Source: DASYHS01 sp035998295 (GTDB lineage Bacteria; Pseudomonadota; Alphaproteobacteria; Azospirillales; Azospirillaceae). Taken from it: a stretch of DNA of 36,835 bases. Numbering within the stretch: the first letter of the stretch is position 1; each line of letters begins with the position of its first letter. This document shows, piece by piece, positions 6,556 through 13,370 of this stretch. Location: positions 1 to 36,835 of the forward strand of contig NZ_DASYHS010000102.1 of assembly GCF_035998295.1 (NCBI RefSeq), given 5' to 3'. Below the pieces are notes generated by a model. That model made no database searches and was not told the origin of the DNA. It worked only from the letters and a program-made list of their open reading frames with translations. Both the position numbers and the translations under genes were made by a program.

Positions 6556-7493
6556 GCCGGCCCCAGCAGGCGCCCGGCGATCCAGGGCAACAGCGCCCTT
6601 TCCGCGGCCCCTTCGGAAGCGCAGTCGGATGCGCAGTCGGATGCGGGGCGCCGCGTGAACACCGCCAGCGTGTGGCAGGTCCCGTCGGGCAGCAGGATAT
6701 GGGCCGCATCGTGGCGGCAGCTTCCCGAGCGGCCCGGCATCGCCCAGACGCGGCTGCCCCGGGGCACGCCGGCCCCCAGGAAGCCGTCCAGGACCAGCCG
6801 GCCCCGCGGGTCGGCCGGATCGCGCTCCAGCAGCGCGCGCATCGCCGCCGAGCGCCCGGGCGACACCGCGCGCCCTTCCATGATCGCGGCCAGGAGCCTG
6901 ACCGTCGCGTCGGTCGTCAGGCGGTTCGCGTTCTCGCCCCGCGCCCCGCGGCTGACCCGCTCGCGGCCGTACGGCCCCTGGGCATAGGTCTTCTGGCACA
7001 CGTTGATGCGGTCGAACTCGGGCCAGCACCAGGAGCCGAACCAGCGGTTGACGGCGTTCCTGGCTTCGCGCCAGGCCGACATCTCCGGCTCGGGCAGCTC
7101 GATCCCGCCCGTCGTCCCGGTCAGCGCATCGAGCACCAGGTGGGTCGCGTCGTCGACCCCGTCGACGATCATGTCGCGGCACGCCCGTTCGAGCTCGGGC
7201 GTCGGGGCGAGCCGGGCCGCCTCGTACCAGCCGTGCAGCGCCACCATCAAGAACAGCTTCACGACGCACGCGGCCTCGAACGGCACGTCGCCGCCGTGGC
7301 TCGCCTGCACGGCCCCGGTTCCAGTTCCGGCCCCGCCCCGGGCGACCCGCCAGGTGGCCGCGATCCGGCCGGCCGCCGGGCCGTCCGGGCCGGGGCCAGG
7401 GGCGGCGTTGGGGCCGGAGGTGGGGCCGAAGCGCTCGCCCGCTTCTCCGATCACCGCTTCCAGATGGCCGGCAAGGTCCCGTCCAGCTTCCAT
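6552..7493 (-). CDS. beta-lactamase-fold hydrolase with Cys in place of the active-site Ser
   Basis: This 313-residue protein has the order of a class A-type serine hydrolase. The SxxK position is C76-V-V-K79 within FEAACVVKLF. DDATHLVLDALTG (about 114-126) stands where SDN is usual. A TTDATVRLL helix follows, and GRSGS (254-258) sits at the KTG position. The nucleophile codon reads TGC, so Ser is replaced by Cys and all three motifs deviate. It may be a non-lactamase relative, a binding protein or a thiol enzyme. No signal peptide is evident from the ATG at 7493; further in-frame ORF runs to 7724 but is Arg-rich and unlike the family. Fold assignment is fairly sure, activity is not. Confidence 0.65.
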   Translation of the reverse strand: MEAGRDLAGHLEAVIGEAGERFGPTSGPNAAPGPGPDGPAAGRIAATWRVARGGAGTGTGAVQASHGGDVPFEAACVVKLFLMVALHGWYEAARLAPTPELERACRDMIVDGVDDATHLVLDALTGTTGGIELPEPEMSAWREARNAVNRWFGSWCWPEFDRINVCQKTYAQGPYGRERVSRGARGENANRLTTDATVRLLAAIMEGRAVSPGRSAAMRALLERDPADPRGRLVLDGFLGAGVPRGSRVWAMPGRSGSCRHDAAHILLPDGTCHTLAVFTRRPASDCASDCASEGAAERALLPWIAGRLLGPA

Positions 7494-7852
7494 GATTCCC
7501 GTTCCCGAGACGAATGCGCGCCGGCCCGCACGGCCGGCCGTTCTTCTATTGCACGGCCCGCGCCGAGGCAAGGATGCCGCGCGTCGCACCGGGCCGCGTC
7601 CGATTCGCGGCTCCGACGGCGCCGGCACGCCTCCGGACGCCCGTCCCGGGGCCGTCTCCGCATGATCGGCATACCGGCGAAGGTGCCGCGCACCGATCCC
7701 CGCGCACGTTTTGCACGATCCCAAGGAGAAGAACGGAAAAGAATAAGTTCAAAAACTTTCGCCCATTTCATACGATCGCATTGCCCGGGGTGTTCCGGGG
7801 CAAGAAACAAGTAGATAACGAATCATCTTATCCGCGAGAGGACGCCGGAGCC
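7494..7852. other. 359-base divergent intergenic region
   Basis: The half near the hydrolase (7494-7700) is GC-rich with several CCGGCCG words and no convincing gene. The half near the ribbon-helix-helix gene (7700-7852) is AT-richer. It holds a promoter-like pair, and an imperfect inverted repeat TTGCCC...GGGCAA at 7781-7803 that could be an operator for the protein encoded just downstream. Confidence 0.4.
7748..7776 (+). promoter_or_regulatory. candidate sigma-70-type promoter for the RHH genes
   Basis: TTCAAA (7748-7753) and TACGAT (7771-7776) are 17 bases apart, each matching four of six consensus positions. The pair lies in the AT-rich stretch upstream of the RHH gene at 7853 and just before the TTGCCC inverted repeat. 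Confidence 0.35.
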
Positions 7853-8233
7853 ATGAGTCGGTCCGACCCGAACAGTGATCTCGGAAGCCAGATGTGCCGC
7901 AACGTCATCGTGGCGGGACGGCGGACGAGCATCCGCATGGAGCAGATCTACTGGCAGGAACTCCAGAGCGCAGTGGAGCGCGAAGGGTGGCCTATGAACG
8001 AGATCGTCAGCATGGTCGACCTCCGCAGGGGAAGCACCAATCTCACCGCCGCCTTGCGCGTCTTCATCATCTGCTACATGCAGGGAAGCCCGTCGTCGCG
8101 GAGCGAGGGTTCGGACGGATCACCGGACGACGGCGACGGGTCCGGGAGCCCGGGAGGCCGTCGGCCGTGCCCCGGCAGGATCGCGAGGGCGCTGGACGTC
8201 GTCGGCCCGCCCCGCAGGTCCACCAAGAGCTGA
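7853..8233 (+). CDS. ribbon-helix-helix (RHH_4-like) DNA-binding protein
   Basis: The product has 126 residues. Residues 15-77 fit the RHH_4 pattern. A short beta strand RRTSIRME carries Arg/Ser residues for base contacts. Helix 1 follows (QIYWQELQSAVERE), then a turn at GWPMNEIV, and helix 2 (NLTAALRVFIICYM). The C-terminal 45 residues are Gly/Ser/Asp-rich, then Arg-rich, and probably disordered. GGAG (7846-7849) is at a suitable distance from the ATG. A paralogue follows directly, and the pair could form a heterodimer. The inverted repeat upstream suggests self-regulation, which is inference. Confidence 0.7.
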   Translation: MSRSDPNSDLGSQMCRNVIVAGRRTSIRMEQIYWQELQSAVEREGWPMNEIVSMVDLRRGSTNLTAALRVFIICYMQGSPSSRSEGSDGSPDDGDGSGSPGGRRPCPGRIARALDVVGPPRRSTKS

Positions 8234-8334
8234 GAGGCCACCCGGCCCCGTGGCGAACGGACACCGGTGCGAACGGGCCCGCACCCGACACGAGGCGCGC
8301 GCCGGCCTTCGGGCGCCGTAATGGAGATGCACGC

Positions 8335-8655
8335 GTGAACAATGCCCCCCGATCCCCATCCTCCGGTGGTCCAGGAACCGGGAACTACGATCTTTCCGGC
8401 CTGGAGCCTTCGTATCGCAGCGGCCTGGAGGACGTGGCCGCCCGCGAGGGCGTGCCGGTGGACAAGCTGCTCGCGGACATCGACGCCGCCCGCGGGACGA
8501 CGGGCCTCGTCGATGCGGTCAGGGCCGTCGTCCTGACCTATTTCCGGATCCTCTACGAGGACCGGAGCGGCCTTGCCGGCTCCTCGGCACCGCAGGGCCG
8601 CGTCATCGAGCGCGCGATGGCCGTACTGAAGGAGGACGGCAAGGAGGATGGCTGA
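8335..8655 (+). CDS. second ribbon-helix-helix-like protein with altered DNA-contact strand
   Basis: The product has 106 residues from a GTG at 8335, with GGAG at 8323-8326 as ribosome site. Residues about 23-74 align with the RHH core of the gene before it: a helix LEPSYRSGLEDVAARE, the turn GVPVDKLLADID, the ARGTTGLVDAVR segment and the LTYFRILYE end. The segment in the place of the DNA-contact beta strand (NYDLSGLEP) has no Arg or Lys. It may therefore bind DNA poorly or act as a dimer partner or antagonist. It lies 101 bases after the first RHH gene and converges on the HAD gene. Confidence 0.6.
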   Translation: MNNAPRSPSSGGPGTGNYDLSGLEPSYRSGLEDVAAREGVPVDKLLADIDAARGTTGLVDAVRAVVLTYFRILYEDRSGLAGSSAPQGRVIERAMAVLKEDGKEDG

Positions 8656-8667
8656 TGCAGGCCGCGC

Positions 8668-9558
8668 TCACCAGGCGAAGCGCGCGACGGCGGCCTGGGG
8701 CAGATGCCCGGCGGCCTGGGCCGCGGCCGCCAGCCGGGCCGGGTCGGGCGTCTCGCCCCAGCCCTTCGCCAGCTCCTCCAGATGGATGCCGCTGGTGACC
8801 AGCAGCGAATCGATGCCGGCGGCGTTGGCCCCGGCGACGTCGGTGCGGAAGCTGTCCCCCACCGCGAGGATGCGCCGGCGGTCGCCGATGCCGAGCAGGT
8901 CGAGGCAGCGGGCGTAGACCGGGGCGTGCGGCTTGCCGTGGTAGCGCACGTCGCCGCCCAGGTCCTCGTAATGGGCGGCGAGGGAACCGGCGCAGATCGC
9001 CATCTCGGTGCCGACCACCACGACGAGGTCGGGGTTCGCGCAGACCATCGGCAGACGCCGCTGCGCGCAGGCGGACAGCACGTCGGCGTAGTCGGCCACC
9101 GTCTCCGAGAAGTCGTCGATCCCGGTGTTGACGATGAAGTCGGCCTCCGCGGGCGCCCCGACCATCTCGATGTCCAGCCCTTCGAAGACGTCCTCGTCCC
9201 GGGGCGGCCCGATGTGCAGGCACCGCCGGCCGAGCGCCCGGTGCCAGCCGTCGGGCCGGTCGCGCAGCGCCTCGTGGGTCGCCTCGCCGGAGGTCATGAG
9301 GTGATGGTAGTGGTCCCCGGTGATGCCCATCGCGCCGAGCTTCGTCGCGACCGAGGCGCAACGGCGGGGCGCGTTGGACAGAAGGCACACCTTCTTGCCG
9401 GCCGCACGCAGCCGGTCCAGCGCGTCGAGGGCGCCCGGAAGCGGCTCCACGCCGTTGTGCAGGACGCCCCACAGGTCGAGGATGAAACCGTCGTAACGGT
9501 CGGCGATCTCGCCAACCCCCGACAGGAACGGCAGTTCGGATGAATGTCTGTCAGCCAT
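8668..9558 (-). CDS. HAD superfamily IIA hydrolase (TIGR01459-like)
   Basis: The product has 296 residues, the family's usual length. Motif I is DLWGVLHNG with the nucleophile D28; a Trp stands where many HADs have the second Asp, as is normal in this group. Motif II is LLSNAPR. The C2-type cap spans roughly 80-200. Motif III Lys is in YHGKPHAP, and motif IV is GDSFRTDVAGA. The group is related to phosphoglycolate, pyridoxal-phosphate and nucleotide phosphatases; the true substrate cannot be read from the sequence. It ends 13 bases from the convergent RHH gene. Confidence 0.88.
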   Translation of the reverse strand: MADRHSSELPFLSGVGEIADRYDGFILDLWGVLHNGVEPLPGALDALDRLRAAGKKVCLLSNAPRRCASVATKLGAMGITGDHYHHLMTSGEATHEALRDRPDGWHRALGRRCLHIGPPRDEDVFEGLDIEMVGAPAEADFIVNTGIDDFSETVADYADVLSACAQRRLPMVCANPDLVVVVGTEMAICAGSLAAHYEDLGGDVRYHGKPHAPVYARCLDLLGIGDRRRILAVGDSFRTDVAGANAAGIDSLLVTSGIHLEELAKGWGETPDPARLAAAAQAAGHLPQAAVARFAW

Positions 9559-9600
9559 GGCCGGTCATTTCTGCCACGGCGCGCCGGCCGACGCCAGAGA

Positions 9601-10881
9601 TCAAGGCCGTCGCGGCGCAGAGGGCTGCGGCGGCCGGGGTTCGCCGAACAGCGCCCCCTGACCGAAATCCAGGCGCAGGTCCAGCAACTCGACCAGTTGC
9701 TGCTCGGTGGCGATGCCGTCGACGATCAGGTCGATGGCGCTGCGCTCCAGCTCGTGCTTCAGGGCGAGCACGGAATCGAGGCCGCCGAACGGGCTCGGCT
9801 GCTCCAGGATCAGGCCGGCGTCGAGCTTGACGTAGCGGACGTGCCGCGCCGCCAGGTCGGGAGCGTCGAAGTCGAGATGGGCGACCTCCCCCATCACGAA
9901 GCGGAAGCCCAGCCGGCCGAGTTCGGCCAGCATCGGACGCGCGTCGCCGTCCGGGTCGAACAGCTCGCCCTGGGGCAGCTCGAACATCAGCTTGTCGGCG
10001 AGCCCGGCATTATGCGCCATGAACTGGGAGAACTGCCGCACGAAAGCCCGGTCGGCCAGCGAATCGGCGGTCACCGCGCAGAAGAACCCGACCTGCTGGC
10101 CCCGGCGCTCCGCCTCGCGCAGGAGCTGGATGGCGCGGAAGAGCAGCAGGTTGTCGATGAACGCGACGAGGCCGTCGCGGCGCGCGACCGGCAGGTAGAT
10201 CTCGGGGCCGAGCTCCAGCCCGTCGTCGAGCCGCAGCCTCGCCGTCACCTGGTAGAAACGGTGCTTGCGCTGGGGAAGCGCCACCACGGGCTGGATGCAG
10301 ATGTCCACCCGGTCTCCGGACAGGGCGGCACGGATCGCGGCGGTGACGGCTCCGGCGGCGGGAGCGGCCCGGACCGCCCCGGCGGCGGTAGGGCCGGCAT
10401 CGAGGACGGCATTGAGGACGGCATCGGCGGCGGCCTCGGCCGGGGCTTCCGCCTCGGCGAGCGCCGGGGCGGCCGCGCGTTCGCGCGCCAGCATCCCGCG
10501 CAGCGTCCGCAGCTCCGCGACCAGGGCCGAAACGTCCCGGCCGGCATCGAGGGCGGGGGCCGGGGCGGGGGCCGGGACGGGAGCGGGTTCCGGCCGGGCC
10601 GCGCCGCGCAGGCTCCGCAGCTCGGCATGGAGCTGGTCCAACCCCGCCGCCAGTTCCTCGTCGCCGCTGCGCAGCCGGGCGAGCCAGCGGGCGAGCGCCC
10701 GGTCCCGCTGCTGGCGTGCCGCCACCTCGTGCAGGATCGCGCCGAACAGGAAGACGAGCGCGCCGGCGACCAGCGCCGTCAGGCGGTCGACCGATGGGAA
10801 GCTGTGCGGCAGCGTCAGGGCGATGGCGATCGCGGGGACGGTGTAGACCAGGGCCAGCAGGACATGGGCGATCACCGGCAT
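9601..10881 (-). CDS. TipF-like membrane protein with degenerate EAL domain
   Basis: The product has 426 residues. Two hydrophobic segments (about 5-24 and 35-52) are followed by a coiled-coil-like, then Ala/Pro-rich linker to about 180. An EAL-type domain fills 180-420. The EAL catalytic signature itself is replaced: after the QPVV strand the motif reads YQVTARLR. Later motifs partly survive (FELPQ at 300-304, VKLDAGL, GQGALFGEP). Loss of the first metal ligand argues against phosphodiesterase activity and for a c-di-GMP-binding role. This membrane, coiled-coil and inactive-EAL layout matches TipF, a c-di-GMP effector needed for flagellum assembly in Caulobacter. The TipF assignment is by architecture, so only moderately sure. 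Confidence 0.72.
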   Translation of the reverse strand: MPVIAHVLLALVYTVPAIAIALTLPHSFPSVDRLTALVAGALVFLFGAILHEVAARQQRDRALARWLARLRSGDEELAAGLDQLHAELRSLRGAARPEPAPVPAPAPAPALDAGRDVSALVAELRTLRGMLARERAAAPALAEAEAPAEAAADAVLNAVLDAGPTAAGAVRAAPAAGAVTAAIRAALSGDRVDICIQPVVALPQRKHRFYQVTARLRLDDGLELGPEIYLPVARRDGLVAFIDNLLLFRAIQLLREAERRGQQVGFFCAVTADSLADRAFVRQFSQFMAHNAGLADKLMFELPQGELFDPDGDARPMLAELGRLGFRFVMGEVAHLDFDAPDLAARHVRYVKLDAGLILEQPSPFGGLDSVLALKHELERSAIDLIVDGIATEQQLVELLDLRLDFGQGALFGEPRPPQPSAPRRP

Positions 10882-10926
10882 GGCGGGACCCGGGCGGGAC
10901 TGCGATTCATCGCGGGGCGCATCCGT

Positions 10927-12021
10927 CTAGCTCCGGTGGTCCGCGCCGACCGGGTCGGCGATCCGGACGTGGTCGGCGCCGACCGCGTCGGCGAGCCGGG
11001 CGAACCCGTCCGCGCGCAGCAGCCGGACGAGCCCGCGCTTCAACTCCGCGACCAGGGCCGGGCCGCGATAGACGAGGGCGGTGTAGAGCTGGAGCAGCGA
11101 GGCGCCCGCGCGGAGCTTGGCGTAGGCGTCCTCGGCCGACGAGATGCCGCCGACCCCGACCAGGGGCATGCGGCCGCCGGTGAGGCGGTACATGCGCGCG
11201 AGCAGGCCGGTGGACGCCTCCATCAACGGCGCGCCGCTCAGCCCGCCGGCCTCGCGGGCGATGCCGGGAGGCAGCCCCGCCGGGCGCGCGACGGTGGTGT
11301 TCGAGACGACGAGGCCGTCGATGCCGCTGGCGAGCGCCACCTCGGCGACGTCCGCCTCGTCCTCGGGCGTCAGGTCCGGGGCGATCTTGAGCAGGAGCGG
11401 CGGCGGCCGGTCGCTTCCGGCACGCGCCCTGGCCTCCATCGCGCGCCCGAGCAGGGCTGCGAGGGGTGCCCGCCCCTGGAGCGCCCGCAGGCCCGGGGTG
11501 TTGGGCGACGAGACGTTCACGACGAGGTAGTCGACGAGCGGGGCGAGCCTGGCGATCCCGGCGGCGTAATCGTCGGCCGCGTCCGCCGTGTCCTTGTTCT
11601 TGCCGATGTTGGCGCCGACGATCCCGCGCCGCGCCCGGGCCCGCAGGCGCGCCTCGACCGCGTCCAGCCCGTCGTTGTTGAAGCCGTACCGGTTGATGAG
11701 CGCGCGCTGCTCCGGCAGGCGGAAGACGCGGGGGCGGGGGTTGCCGGGCTGGGGCCTGGGCGTCACGCTGCCCACCTCGACGAAGCCGAAGCCGAGGCGC
11801 AGCATCGCATCGGGCACGACGGCGTTCTTGTCGAAGCCGGCGGCCAGGCCGACGGGGTTGGGGAAATCCAGCCCCCACAGCCGCTGCGCCAGCATCGGCT
11901 CGTCCGCCGACCGGTCGGCCGGCGCCAGGCCGCTGCGCAGCAGCCGGATCGTCACGTCGTGGGCACGCTCGGGATCGAGGGCCCGCAGCAGCGGCCCCGC
12001 GACCGGGTACAGGTCGATCAC
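10927..12021 (-). CDS. pyrD: dihydroorotate dehydrogenase (quinone), class 2
   Basis: The product has 364 residues and oxidises dihydroorotate to orotate in pyrimidine synthesis, passing electrons to quinone at the inner membrane. Class 2 marks are visible. There is an amphipathic N-terminal helix for membrane contact (DLYPVAGPLLRALDPE). The FMN/substrate motifs are GLAAGFDKN, VGSVTPRPQPGNP, NRYGFNNDG, NVSSPNTPGL with the catalytic Ser, LLKIAPDL, and GVGGISS. The start is a GTG whose last bases overlap the TGA of the DUF952 gene (GTGA), so the two are translationally coupled. The last 15 residues carry a small VGADH repeat that is not part of the fold. Confidence 0.95.
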   Translation of the reverse strand: MIDLYPVAGPLLRALDPERAHDVTIRLLRSGLAPADRSADEPMLAQRLWGLDFPNPVGLAAGFDKNAVVPDAMLRLGFGFVEVGSVTPRPQPGNPRPRVFRLPEQRALINRYGFNNDGLDAVEARLRARARRGIVGANIGKNKDTADAADDYAAGIARLAPLVDYLVVNVSSPNTPGLRALQGRAPLAALLGRAMEARARAGSDRPPPLLLKIAPDLTPEDEADVAEVALASGIDGLVVSNTTVARPAGLPPGIAREAGGLSGAPLMEASTGLLARMYRLTGGRMPLVGVGGISSAEDAYAKLRAGASLLQLYTALVYRGPALVAELKRGLVRLLRADGFARLADAVGADHVRIADPVGADHRS

Positions 12022-12374
12022 GCGGCACCGGCCAGCGGCGGGAACACGTGCCGGCCGTCGGGGCCGAGAGGCAGCGGCGCCACCCGGGCGACGGCATCGA
12101 CCGGCAGCGGCCCGTAGAGATGGGGGAAGAGCTGGCCGGCGCGCGACGGCTCCCATTTCAGCGCCGGGCCGAGGCGGGCGGCCTCCACTTCCAGCAGCAC
12201 CAGCCCCGTCTGGCCGGCGCGATGGCGCGCGGCGCTCTCGACGATCTGGTCGGCCGTGGAGAAGTGGATGAACCCGTCCGCGAGGTCCTGCGACGAGCCG
12301 CGGTACAGCCCCGACGCCGAGGCCCCGGCCCACTCGTCCTGCCGGCACATATGGTAGATGTATGGTCCGCTCAT
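12018..12374 (-). CDS. DUF952 family protein
   Basis: The product has 118 residues from the ATG at 12374. The family signature is clear: an IYHM start, DGFIHFST in the middle, and LKWEPSRAGQLFPHLYGPLP towards the end. Function is unknown; the HFST histidine suggests a ligand or nucleotide site. It overlaps pyrD by 4 bases and is probably the first gene of that two-gene operon. The in-frame extension upstream to 12470 does not resemble the family and is left out. Confidence 0.88.
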   Translation of the reverse strand: MSGPYIYHMCRQDEWAGASASGLYRGSSQDLADGFIHFSTADQIVESAARHRAGQTGLVLLEVEAARLGPALKWEPSRAGQLFPHLYGPLPVDAVARVAPLPLGPDGRHVFPPLAGAA

Positions 12375-12705
12375 GACGGCGGACAGTAGCGGAAACAGGC
12401 CTGCCTGACCAGAGCCGGCCCGATCCGCACGAAGGTTGCCCGCACCCTTCCCCGTTTTCGCATTCTGCAACGGCTTTCGCGTCCTGCTTTCTCCAATTTG
12501 CGAATGAAACTCCGGGACGCAAGAAATGTTATTGCAAGAAGGCCGGGCAAGCTGTTTCGCGGCACCATTGGATCAGGGGTAAAATTTCGCAACACCCAAC
12601 GGATTCCTCGATCGTGCATGATCGGCCATAACCGAAAGCATAGGAGTTCGGAATCTGGCATCGCCCTTGCGTTGGGATGGAACCAGAGCACTCGCGGAGG
12701 GAACT
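12375..12705. other. 331-base divergent intergenic region
   Basis: This stretch is clearly less GC-rich than its surroundings. It must hold the promoters of the DUF952-pyrD pair (leftward) and of the small gene at 12706 (rightward). Apart from the sigma-54-like element near its right end, no strong motif, repeat or RNA gene was recognised. Confidence 0.4.
12656..12671 (+). promoter_or_regulatory. sigma-54-like (-24/-12) promoter
   Basis: TGGCAT, five bases, then TTGCG. The key GG (12657-12658) and GC (12669-12670) are exactly 10 bases apart, as RpoN requires. A start about 12 bases downstream would leave a short leader carrying the GGAGGG site before the ATG at 12706. The match to TGGCAC-N5-TTGC is close but could arise by chance in GC-rich DNA. 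Confidence 0.45.
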
Positions 12706-12924
12706 ATGGATACGGCAATGAACACGATCCCCGAAGAACGCCGCAGCACCAGCAAGGCGATGGATTATGCGCTGGAGATGGTCCAGGCGCTCGGCGAGGC
12801 CGGCCTGACCACCGTCCCGGTGAAGCCGAGTGCCGCGATGCTGACCGCGGGCGCGCGCGCCGGCAAGGTGAGCGTCGAGACCGTCTGGAAGATCTACCAG
12901 GCGATGCTGCGCGAGGAGGGCTGA
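12706..12924 (+). CDS. small helical protein of unknown function
   Basis: The product has 72 residues. GGAGGG (12696-12701) sits just before the ATG. The sequence looks like three helices: about 12-30 (KAMDYALEMVQALGEAG), 38-50 (PSAAMLTAGARAG) and 54-70 (VETVWKIYQAML), with TTVPVKP between the first two. No Cys, no membrane segment and no signal peptide are present. No family is recognised. Its own sigma-54-like promoter and position next to the phage genes leave open whether it is host or phage. Confidence 0.6.
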   Translation: MDTAMNTIPEERRSTSKAMDYALEMVQALGEAGLTTVPVKPSAAMLTAGARAGKVSVETVWKIYQAMLREEG

Positions 12925-12944
12925 GGCCCTCCCCCGCGCGTCCC

Positions 12945-12967
12945 GTCCGCGGCATTCGCCCGCGGAC
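12945..12967. terminator. hairpin between convergent genes
   Basis: GTCCGCGG (12945-12952) pairs with CCGCGGAC (12960-12967) around a 7-nt loop. It separates the small plus-strand gene from the minus-strand phage operon end. No T-tract follows. Confidence 0.4.
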
Positions 12968-12968
12968 G

Positions 12969-13343
12969 TCAGGACGGGCGGGCCTCCGGCCGGCCGTACA
13001 CGCATCTCCTCGCGATGCGCAGGCACGTCTCGTAGACGAGATCGCCGGGTTCCGGGGGTTTGGCGGGTCGCACGCCGTCCAGTACGGGGCATGCGCGGCG
13101 GATCGCGGCCGGGCGGCAGCCCGACGGGCCGACCCGGCCGAGAATGGCGGCTGCCAGCGCCTCCTGCCCGTCCCGCCCCGCTTCGGCCCACAAGGTCCGG
13201 GCCAGGACGTCGACCGCGGCCCGTTCGCAGGCGCCGCAGTCCGGCCCGTCGGGACAGGCGCCGCGCCCCGCCGCGGCCGGTCCGCAAGCCGTCACCGCCA
13301 TCAGGCGCCGGCGGTTGCCGTGCCTGCGTCCACCGATCCCCAT
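12969..13343 (-). CDS. shortened SleB-type cell-wall hydrolase-like protein
   Basis: The product has 124 residues with a good GGAGGAGAA site before the ATG. After a Cys-rich N-terminus (CPDGPDCGACE), residues about 44-70 fit the start of the SleB/Hydrolase_2 fold (VLARTLWAEAGRDGQEALAAAILGRV), including its catalytic Glu. The YETCLRIARRCVYG helix near the end also fits. The protein stops there, without the GATHYH-type C-terminal segment and without the central substrate-cleft region of normal length. It may be a worn lysin or one adapted to another role. It is the last gene of the phage operon, the usual place for a lysis gene. Confidence 0.55.
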   Translation of the reverse strand: MGIGGRRHGNRRRLMAVTACGPAAAGRGACPDGPDCGACERAAVDVLARTLWAEAGRDGQEALAAAILGRVGPSGCRPAAIRRACPVLDGVRPAKPPEPGDLVYETCLRIARRCVYGRPEARPS

Positions 13344-13370
13344 TTCGTTCTCCTCCGCCAGTGAGCCGCG

